Assembly (NCBI GenBank): GCA_964017125.1
Contig: OZ024902.1
Span: forward strand, 36,553,219-36,617,218
Origin: Flabesymbios commensalis
Lineage: Eukaryota; Annelida; Polychaeta; Terebellida; Flabelligeridae
Length of the DNA: 64,000 nucleotides
Direction: 5' to 3'
Below, piece by piece: positions 48,501-60,500 of this stretch. Numbering within the stretch: the first letter of the stretch is position 1; each line of letters starts with the position of its first letter. Position numbers and translations under genes: made by a program. The notes beneath the pieces were generated by a model, which did not search any database, was not told the origin of the DNA, and was given only the letters and a program-made list of their open reading frames with translations.

Positions 48501-51500
48501 TTAATTTTCTGGAAGACATGTTGTAAATAAATATTTATTGGTCCTTATGAAAAACTTGAGCCTCGCTTCGCTTAGCATAATTAAGCGACCCTTTCAAAAT
48601 TTTTTTAGGTGGGATAAATATTTTGCTTGAGGCCGAGTGTGAAAAAATTCTGCAGATAGGAAGTGGAACAAACAATTTGTTCAAATAAAAAACTGCAGCC
48701 TCCTTCTCACTGTGAATTGCATGAATGGAAAGGATTGTACCATACTACAATATCCAGTAAACACGAAGCGTTTTCTCACTGTTACTGTCGTTATAATGTT
48801 GGCCAAGCATCGCAGACGATTGGCCAACATTATAACAACAGTGGGACAATGCCTCGTGTTTGCTGGGTAGGTAGTACAAATTACATGTGTTACATGCACT
48901 ACTATTTTAGATGACTCCTTACATATTCAGAAAATGTTTTATGTATATTTATAGAGCTCCAGTGGCGTTAGCTTGGTGGACGACTTGACAGAGCGTAGTA
49001 GCCAATGGTCTGAGAGCACCAGTCCGGCAGCGAAAATAGCAAAGAAGAAATTGTTAACAGAACAAGAAATGACAGTTGGCGGTAGTAAAAATTAACTTCG
49101 AAATAAATTTAGAAACACATACGAGAACAAACTTGCAAGACTTACATTTTAGTATCATAGGACACTGTTGTGCATAATAATGCACATTGTATGCTATGAA
49201 ATAAGCCTTGTAATGGTTATCATTGTTTAACCCTTGGTCTGCTGTGTCTGTAGTAGTTTTTTGTTGCTCGAAGTCGTGGATCGCAGTAGCGAGACACAAC
49301 TTCAAGCAACTGAAAATTTTAAATTCAGGCAAGTCTTTAGACCGAAAAATGCCACTATAAATATTTTGTGGCTGATGCTCAGTTTCAACTAGTTTTTTCA
49401 ATCAAGGAGATGTAATAGAAATATTTTCCGTCAACTGAAACTGGATAGTTTGTCAGCAATACAGACCAGCAAACACAAGACATTCAGCCGGTGTTGTTTT
49501 ACTGTTGGACCAGCGTCGTGGACCAGCTTAAAATGGCTACAGCCATTATAATTTTTTTTACTATTTCAGTGCAGGGACCGCCTCAAGATGATAGGATCTG
49601 ACATCTAAAGATGGTCCCCGTCCTGAAATGATTAATATAAAATGAACTGTGTAATTTATCCTGTCGTGCGTGAAAAAATGTGCATATTTTTATTATGTAA
49701 AATTCAAAATAGCAGACCGGCAGTAACAATGGACTGCTTTTGTGTTCGTTTTCAAACAACTCTTATATTTGATACATAATAATAATGAGGGTGCTTAGTT
49801 TGACAAAAAATTTTCACCTCTGTCCCAAACCAGTTTTTTGTAAATAAAAGAAACTTTAAAATAATGGTTTAATGGGATAAAATCTTCTAGAAATATCTAT
49901 TTCGAGAAGTAAGAACTTCTACATGCACATTTCAGTAGTGTTTGTATTTTTTATTTCAGCTACACTACCAGAATTCCTTCTGAAAGGTGATGAGGATGAT
50001 GAAGATTTTGAGATTGATCCATGTGGCTTGTCACCTCAGCCGTCTATGACGGAAGACACAATGCCAGATATGGAGGATCTCCTGGCACATATACAATGTA
50101 AGATCAATGAGTTGTTGACCCTTGTGTTGATAAGACTGTATATATATGTTTTCAAGCAAATTTCAAACTAAATAAAATACCACGAAAATCTGTAACATAT
50201 CTTGTGGTAGATGTTCTGTTATTCAAATAATTCAATTTGGGAGGAAATATTTCATGAATAATACTTTTCATAATATATTTTTCATTCATTTGAAGCTGGA
50301 AATTGTGTTAGCAGTTTCAGCTTCAAACAAATGAGAAATACTCACAAACAATTCAGCAGTTCAAGGGTTGAGTGTGACCTTTTGTGAACATCACTAAGGA
50401 TGACCTTATTTTACCCCTTGGAGCTCTGAGGTAATAAGTTTAAATTTTCAGCCACTTGAAATTGTGTCTCGCTACGGTGATCCACAACTTCAAGTCACAG
50501 AAATCAGCTGAATTTGTTAAATTCAAGTAAAAATGTATATATTTATCACAAATTTGTAACATGTTGAATTTTTGAAAATCTGGTTATATAAGGCCATTAA
50601 AACATAAGTAAATAATATCTTTAGCTGGTGAAATGAAAAAACAATGAAAATGTATATATTTATCACAAATTTGATACAAATTTAATTTTTGAAAATCTGG
50701 TTATATAAGGCCATTAAAACGTAAGTAAATAATACCCTTAGTTGGTTAAATGAAAAAAACAATTGTCATTTGTTTTTGTAGCACCATCATCATACACTGA
50801 TCAGGAAGAGGAGACACATGAAAAAAATAGTTTATACCAAGACGATGTTAAATTGAGAAAGAGTGATATTAAACAAGAAGAAGGCCATAATATGTCGTGT
50901 GATATGCAGTATTCTATGGATGAACAAAGTGAGGCTTCGACTAGCGACAGTGAGGCAGCTGAGGAACTGACATCGCAAGACAACGAAGAAGATGAGGAAA
51001 CACCACTGCCAGTTACAGTCAAACGCAAAAGAGCCCACAATGATGAGGACGAAAAGACAAAGGAATCAGAATCTACAATGTATACTTATCAAAATTAATA
51101 CAAGTGAAAATAGCAATACAGTTAATGTGTCTAGCTTTCCCCGCTTATATTTTAAACGGGATTACAGTGAAATAGATGCTATTTGCAATGTTTTGTCAAG
51201 ATACTGGTTATTATTCGCTGGTACATGTAGCAGAAATGCATAATTGCTGGTAGATATGTTATAAGCCACATATATATTCACCTAAGAATAAATTATTTGT
51301 TTTGTGAACATCATAATTGGAATAATAATTGCTGTAATTACTTATTACATAACATAACTGTTATTGTGGAGATACAAATCATATTACACTATGCATTTAT
51401 CTTGAAATCATTTCATGATGTTTATACAAGTTAACATGCTGTGCAAGTTTAATTTTTCCAAACCCCCTATTTTTTTCTCTGTATTATTCCCTATTAGATT

Positions 51501-54500
51501 CCAGTTTACTTTTAAGATATCAATTTGTTATCGTCATCTCCAGGCACTTGGGCATAAATCAGGCATTGGCAGATCAACAAATAATTTTTATGTTTATCTA
51601 TTTTCAAGATATCATCCCATGAGCACCTATGAAGAGCTGCAGTTGCTTAAACGACTGTGTACCACAAAAAATATGGGTATTGACATGGGCCACACCGCTC
51701 AGAGATTACATCGGAAGTTGGCAGTAAGAAAGGTTGGTTATTTGTTGTTACTTGTTTCTGTAATTGCTAAAAGATAGCATGCTTTGGTAAATAGCGCCCT
51801 GATGTGGTTATGACATGTGGTGAATGCACCATTTAAATACAGTATAAACTCGCTAAATGGGACTCATCAAAAGTGGTATTATTAATGAGGTAGTCTCTTA
51901 AGTGAAATTGCTAATTATACTTTATAATATACTAACTACATTCTCATGTTCCAAGTAACGTAAATGTTTGTATTGTTTAAAATTACTTAGTTATATAAGA
52001 GAATAAACACGTACAATGCAAACACATACAATCTGACAGTACTGTGTCACACTCAGCCCTGAATGACCTATGGTGCTATACATCACATGCTTAGGCAGTT
52101 TCGAGCAACTGCATTTCCTGCCATGGCCCGAATGTCAATAATTAACAAAAGAGATTACAACAAAATTTATCCACACACTGATTATGAGTTGTGAAAAAGA
52201 TTTTGTTATTAAAAAAATAGTTCCATGAAAATTTTCGTTTCTGAAACCCTAGGCGTAGGAAATTGAATCAGGTTTTCACAAAATGATGCATCGTGAGAGT
52301 TTGAAGAATTAAGAGACTTGGGGGTCTCACGTGGGATGAATGGAATTACCCTCAACTAATGTTACTCTGGCGACTATCCAGCAGAGCTGTGCAAAAGGCC
52401 ACAGTGTATCAGAATTAAGTTGCACAGCTAAGCCTAAGTCTCCGGCCTTCTGGCCATGTCTGGGGGTAAATTACCTATACATGCCTAGAACCCATTCTAA
52501 TGAAGGATAACAGTTTCAATAATCCACCATGCCCAATCACATCCACCCTCAGGTCATCATCTGTACATCATTTACTTTTCATCTACAGATTGCACTGTTT
52601 TCAACATATTACAAAGTCACTCAAATGACCTATACACCTGAAAAGTAACGTAAAACATTATTTTACTACTACTGGCCAGATATCACAGCACGACTGATAC
52701 TATGACTAGCTATGAATTACTAGCCAGACCTTAGAGGCCTTACCATTTGGACATTCTGTATAATCCAAAGCTGTTCATCACTTTGCTATGTGATGACATC
52801 TATGTACTATTACTGTTTTTCTGCTTATAATATCTGAGGTAACTGTGATTTTTATCACATCCTTTTTTCAGTAAATTATGTCATACCAGCGTGCCATAAA
52901 AATTGGTCTCTATCCACCATGTCTTGCAAATGTATATTGACGTTTTTGTGTAACTGTCTTGTATATGAACAGGGATATTTTGGAGAGTCTACACTCTCTT
53001 TGATCATATTTCCCACAAAATCTCAGAAGTTATCAACATTTCTGGGTCACTTATCGGCAGGGCTTTGTTGTCAACTAGACCACCAGGCAATTTTTTGCAA
53101 AGCAAACAGTATAAAATAACACTGCAGGTAATTAAGAATTGAATACTTTCATAGATATTTTTCACAGGGACTGAGAAAATCTGAGAAAGGTCTGAGAAAA
53201 TTCTTGGTTAGTGTGAAAATGGGAAAAGCTACCAAAGATTGTTCTCTTTTGTACCGGGTATATTTTCTTAGTAACTTAAAAATGAGAAGTATACCAGTAT
53301 GTATTTGCCATTGTTTAGCAATCAAAATGGGTTTTGGTAATATATTTCTAGTTTATGTGAATATTATTTATTATGCTAATTTTCTATTGTGACTTTGCAG
53401 CTGAAACGAGAGAGGGGACTACCACTTTTTGACCTGGCAAACACTATGTACAAACTGACTGGAATAAGCAAACCTGTGATTATTAAACATGTGAGTACAA
53501 TTGTGATTCCACATGATAAATGATCCAGTGAAATAATGCTCTCTGTTATATGTGAGAGATCAAACTTAAATTTTCAACACCAACTGTTGTTAGGCCTATT
53601 TTTCATACAGCCGTGAAAAAAGATATTCAGAACTATATTTTCACCTTCCTGAATATCATTCAAGCTTTTGAAAAATTCAGTCTTTTTTTCAATGTAATAT
53701 TCATCAGGATTTATTTTTATCCCCCGCCCGTAGGGGAAGGGGGATTTTAGTCATGCCAGGATTCTGTCCAGCGTCACGTTTTCTTGTGGGCGCAAAAACT
53801 CGAAACTACTGGTCACATTTTTTTGAAATTTTAATATGACATTCCTAGCAACATGGGGATGTGCAAGTGATTTTTTAAAGATGCTACCAAAATTCAAAAT
53901 GGCCGCTATAGGTCAACTACAAATTTTTTTGTGGGCGCAAAAACTCCAAACCTAAAGTCGAAAATTATTCAAATTTTACTATCACATTCCCCACGATATG
54001 GAGATGTGCAAGTGATTTTTTTAAGGTTCTAGTGAAATTCAAAATGGCCGCCATATTTTTTGTGGGCGCAAAAACTGAAAAATTGAAATCACTAATAATT
54101 CACATTGTACAATCACATTACTCACCATCTGGAAATGTGCATGTGATTTTACTGAAATTTAAAATGGCCACCACAAATCGACTTTTTTAATATTTTTGAC
54201 TGCAAAAAGTCTAACCTAATTTATGGCGGGGGATAATAAGAGGACTTCAGTCCTCTTGTTATAATAAGAGAAGACAAACATTTGTGCGCCGTCAAGCTAG
54301 GATCTACCTTTTCTGGTAGCTGAGGATTTACTAAGCTTTCAAGTAATAGAAAATCTTACCTTGTCACTTAAAATTATCTAATCCATTTATTCTTTTTACA
54401 GCTACAACATTTTCAATATGGCTCTGATTATTTTCAGAATGGCCGCTGCTTATTTTTCTCTTAAATGCAATTGACTGTCTCGTAATTTTCTGAAATTTAG

Positions 54501-57500
54501 CCCAGGTGTTCAGGCATGAAAACGATTTAAAGTGACTGCTGCTTGACAAATACAGTTAAAAAATGGAAGGGCTAGAATTAACAACTTATTGATTATAATA
54601 AACCCTGTATTTTGCAGTGAGTCCATACATAAATTACTATTGGCGAGTCGAAACCACAAGTTATTACACATGCTCCAACAATCACTTATTTTGTGATCTT
54701 CTTGTAGGCAAAGAAGAATAGTAATTCCTATCTTCAGATGTCTATTTAGCCCGAGGTCATGTGTTGATTCAGCTAATGTGTCCTGACCCTAACTTTAATT
54801 TTTTAATAAATCTCTGTGGCTTTTTAACTTATGTTTTTGATAAAAAGGACATTCGCAAAGCACAATGCTAAAAATTTGAAATCATTAACAGCTTCTTCAT
54901 ACCAAAAATTTTTTTATACATTTATTTATTATTTTTCAGGAATCTCACCCTTTGAACTCATACAATCTACCTGCAACTCAATATAACAACAAATCTTCAC
55001 GCATTCTTGACCGTTTTCAGGTAATGTTGAAAATGATGTCAAATGTAAACAAAATTATGAATCACTGCACTTTCACAATGTAGCTAAAGCCTAGATTTGA
55101 TTATGTATCTATAAACGGACAATTATTTGCAGAACCTAACAGTAAGTCAGTTGTTGTAATTATCGAATCTTTCATTCACTCAATGTATTTCTATATTTAT
55201 TAGTCACTTTTTTTTGTATATAATGCAGTTTATGCTGTTTACTTAGGTGATACTACACTCTGATTGATTGATTATGCTGCTATGTTGAAATTGCAGATTA
55301 AAAATATAACATTGTAATATTTCTCAGCTACCTGCAGAAACAACCAGAAGAACGTTGCATCCAGTATCATTTATCAATCGACTTGTTGGTACATCGGATG
55401 ACCAGTTAACATGTGTTCGTAGTCCTTATACGACCAGGTGAGCATATGTATGCTACAGTGATATTTACTTTACTAATGCTGTGTGGTGATGATTGCGGGA
55501 TCAATAGATTCATGATTGCCTGTCAGTAAATATTGATTGATCACATTTTTCCTTTGCATGTAGTTACATATCCATGCAAAAAAGGAGCTCTATATATGGG
55601 CTTTGTCTTAAAAAATATATATGAGCCTTGTCTTAAAAAAATTATATTGGCTTTGTCTTAGAAAAATATATAATGACTTCATCTTTTCTTTTGTCCCTTA
55701 GTATTGTATTGAAACCATATTAAAGACTCAATTTAATGCTGGCAGACCACCAGTGTAGACTACCATTTACCGTATATCCCCGTGTATAATGCGATGTTTT
55801 TTCTTAGCTATTCATGTCACAAAAAGGCACCTCGTATTATACATAGATGTAGAATTTAATACAATTTTTTAGCTCTGTAGCGGTAGTTCAGCGGTAAGTT
55901 TTCTAGCGGTAGAAACGTAGGCTAGTCGGCGTGTATGGTAAGCAGGCCTATACACACGATACAACAAGACTGTTCCTTTCCAACTAGTAGCAAACAAGAG
56001 ACGTTCACTCAGTGCTGGTACAATGTTGGGCCACCGTCAGCGATGCTGGCACAACACTGTACCAGCATTGGGTGAATGTGTCGTGTTTGCTGGGAGCCCC
56101 CGTCTCACATTCCTGCCGACGCGCGTGGCACGTTTGACAACCACGGGCAGATATATGACGTCGTTAGTCTGCAACCAATTCACACTCCTGACCTGTTCAT
56201 TTATATTAATAATGATTTAATCTAAGTTGCCTTTCATATGGGCGTGTTCTATTGTGTACGACAAATCTGAACATGATATTTTCCTATTGGAATGAGAGAA
56301 TGCGTTGATGAAATATAACAGGATATCACTGTTTATATCTCCTATCGCAAATTCTATACATATAGGCCTCAGAATGTCCATATTGCTGGGATAACATTAA
56401 CACCTACCGCTGTTGCCGCAGCTGATACGGTATTGAGCAAATGGTGGTATCTGTTAGCTGTAGTTCATGAAGCGCTGCTGTGTTATTGCACCCGGACACC
56501 TTATACAACCAAACACCTCTTGTGTCTAGACAATGCTGCTAGTCTGCAAATGTTTTACAATCACATTGCATCTTGGAATGTTCTTATTTGAGCACGACGA
56601 TGTTAAAATATGGTCTTTGTAATAGATAAATTAAAATAATATAAATTTGTCGGCGAAATATAAATACGGGTATTTTAAAATCTGTGTGTATATATATGTA
56701 GCCTATGCAGGCCTCAGAATGTCTGCCCATCGAGACAGTCCCGATGACATCCACTCTGCCGTGGAAAATGGAAATACAGTATCTGCTTACTTTACAAGTA
56801 AGCAGATACTGCCCTTTGGTTTTGTAGAGCTGTACTGTTGCCGCTGTTCCCGTCATTGAGCATCGTCTATGCAGGTGTCACAGCGCTATATATTAGTATA
56901 AGATAATATCCATGCCTCACATTTAAATGGCCCGGAACGCTGCCGACCGGGACGCTGCCGACATCCAAAATTTGAGGTCGTATTATACAGAGGGGTAGAC
57001 GTTTTTCAGGTCATCCTAGGCCTCAAATCTTAACTCGTATTATACATGGCGTCGCACTATACGCGGGGATATACGGTAACTATTTGTTGTATTTCATATG
57101 CATCGGCAGAACATAATTGGGCTGCAAAAGCAGTTTTTAAATCAGGTCACTTTATTAATTGTATATTATGTAAGCTTTAGTGTGGGCAGGCACAATATGC
57201 TGCTGATCTATGTCAAAATGGCCTCCAACTGTACTTTTTAAAGGCAAAGACTTTGATCATAAAATATGCTATCGAGTGCTGCCAGTCACTGTGAGTCAGT
57301 CAGTTACTGGTCAAAAAGAAAATATTTCTTTTTTTCAGAATGCTCAAACCCTTTATTTGTCGTGATTATGAAACAAGGCCTCTAAAGATGAAGCTTCTCC
57401 AGGAAATACAAGCATACCCTCACAGGTGATCAAGATCATTTAGTTAACTCGTAGAGCACTCATGTTGACTATGCTAACTATATTTGTCTTCCTGTGATTC

Positions 57501-60500
57501 TATTTCCAACTTTCCCCAAATACAAATATTTTTTTTCATTTGAAGCTGGAAATTGCATTAGTACTTCCAGCTAGAAATGAATTGAAAATAATAATACACA
57601 TATCAGCAGCACAAGGGTTAATTTTTATTAACCCTTACAATGTGGGGATAGACTTTCCTGACGTTTGTAGACTAGCATGCCATAAAAAAATTGACATCTG
57701 TAAAAATATTTTTAATTTCAATAGACCCATAACATAAATATTCAAATGAAGTGGAAAGAGCTAACTATATTATTTCAATTATACAGGAACGATCCAGATT
57801 GGAAAATGGGTGAACCACCTCCCATAGATTACTGTTATGTTCGTCCGCAGCACATCCCATCTGTCAACATGCTGTGTGGTCAGTTTTTCTGGCCTGGAAT
57901 TGATTGTATGTATCACTCTGTATGCCTATGTAAATATCCTACTAAGCATGCTTATCATAACTAATATTTATCCAAGAATGTCATTTGAAACTAATCATCA
58001 CAGTGTAAGGATTGAACTAATTTATTTCTGATATTTATTATAATTTACAACACATCATACTCCACGCTATTAATATATGGACGAGTGCATATTTTTTACA
58101 AAAATATTTTTAGCCCCCTATTCATTTGTTTTTCAACAGGTGGGCTATGGCAATTGAATTTTTGACTGATCAATTTTAACTGATTTTGAACATACATGTA
58201 TCACAGTTTCCAGCAGAAAATTTGACTCGCAGACAAACGCGAGGGCATTAAAATTTTCAGACTTAGGCCCCTTAAATTTGACAGACATATCTTTTATGGT
58301 GTTGAATATACATTGCTAACTGTATTGTTACATTGGCAATTCTTGTGTGTTCTCCTATTATTTTTGGAACATAATTAAAATACCATGATGTTTTTTTTGC
58401 AGTGTCAGAATGTTTGCAATACCCAGATTTCAGCTGTGTTGTTCTGTACAGGTAAGTCTTCTGGTACATGTATTATAACAGGTTCTAGCAATTTTTAGGG
58501 CCCAGGTGAAAGATAACTTTTTACCTGCTACACACCTCACCATTCCCCAGTGTTGTAACCATGATATACACACTACATGTATATGTTTTTATTTTATACT
58601 TGTGTTAGCCTGTTCATACTGACTGCCCTATACAGTAACAAATTAACACTTGTCAGGCGTGGATTACTTCTTAAAGACTGCCCATTAGCCTGAGTCAAAT
58701 TATTTTATTTTCATATAATGTATTTTTTTACATATATGTATTATTATTACATTATTATTTGTTTAACTAAACAAAATAACTTTATTACTTGTTTCACACT
58801 TGTCTTAGCCTGTTCATACTGACCACCCTCTAGCTTCCTCAACATACTCTTGTCAGAGGTTGAGTATTTCTTAAGACTGCCTGAGTTGCAAAGTCGAGTA
58901 TTTCATGGTTTAATATATTATTTACATGTATCAGTGAAGGCTTTTATTGAAAGCTCACATCTATGTTAAGTGGCGAGTAGTCCCATAATAATATCACTGT
59001 GACTATTGACAAATTAAGTTAATTACAACTGTATGACAAATGTAAATAGACGAGACCTATTAATTTTTTTTTTTGCATATTCACACGAAAAACATCTACG
59101 GTATCATGTAATATTAAATGGTGTATTTTTTCTGGGTATGTACACAATGCTGTTTTTACAACATAATATAATTAGATAATGTTTTTATGAACAATTTGTA
59201 AACACATGTTAAATACTGCTTCACCATTGTTTCCTACCTACCTCAATCAGTGTTTGTCACAAGATAGGCATGAAACATGGAATTTGCCACCAGTGCTTAC
59301 AGCAAAATTGCTCTATTAACCGCTGAAGCGGTTAAATATTGTTATGTGAATCAAGATACCAATGGGTTTTTTCAATTTGAAATCATCATAAATGTCTTAG
59401 TTAGCTCTTTCTGCTTTATATGAATACCTATGCTATGGGTCTACGGCAATAAAAATATTTTAATTTTGTCAGATTCCGACGTGTAAAGACGCTGAAAGGG
59501 TTAAAGCTAACATTTCCTATGTTCCACTTATAATACATCACATGTGACATACTTTATCTCCACGTTGTTAACCCTTACAACGCTGAATTAATTTTGAATA
59601 TATCATGGAAACCAAAGGGTTTTAATCAATTCGAAATCATAATAAATGTCTTAGTCAGCTCTTTCTGATTCATTTGAATACCTATGTTATGGGGTTACGA
59701 CCATTGGAAATATGTTTACTCTTACAGTGGGGGATCGACTTTAGGCGTCTGAATCTGACGTCGACCCCGCGCTGTAAGGGTTTTACATTATCAGTGACTA
59801 CAGTTTACACAAATAATCTAAACAGTTTTTACACTGACATGATTTACAGATTGTATCGAAAGTACCATATGCTATACGACCATATATTATCATATGATAT
59901 CTTATTGAAACAGGAAGGTGGTGATAGCATTTGCTTTCATGGTGCCCGATGTGAAATATAACGAAGCTTACATATCCTTCATTTTCACACATCCGGAGTG
60001 GAGACGCTGTGGAATTGCAAAGTTCATGCTGTATCACCTCATTCAGGTCTGGCACTTTTATCTCTGTTACTTTCCTAGTAATCTATAATCATGTTACACT
60101 ATGATAGGAAAGCTGTCTAGTGAGCTTTATTCTATCCTGCAAAGGCAAAAGGCAGTACAGATAGCCTACTGCATTTTGCCTTTGCATGGCAGAATTGCAG
60201 TAAATGTACAATTGTGTTTACACCGTAGCAAGACACGTCTCCAAGTGGGTGAAAATTATTTAATTCTGGCTCAACAGACTAATTAAAGTTTTACACATCA
60301 ACTATTTCCGCGCTAAGCACAACTATAATAGTTTTAAATCCGTCTTATTGGCCAATCAAATCACTGTTATTGGGAATTAAATGAGTGTTTAGATATCAAG
60401 ATTTGAAAATGGTTGGTCTCCCATTACACACATATGAGTAATTTTCACCTACCTGAAGTTCCACAACTTATAAATAAGATAAGTTAAGCGATGCCTTAGA

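Noticed and set aside
49054-49401. 115-codon minus-strand frame
   Set aside because: Crosses a MITE relic and stem-loop in intron 7; no recognised motif.
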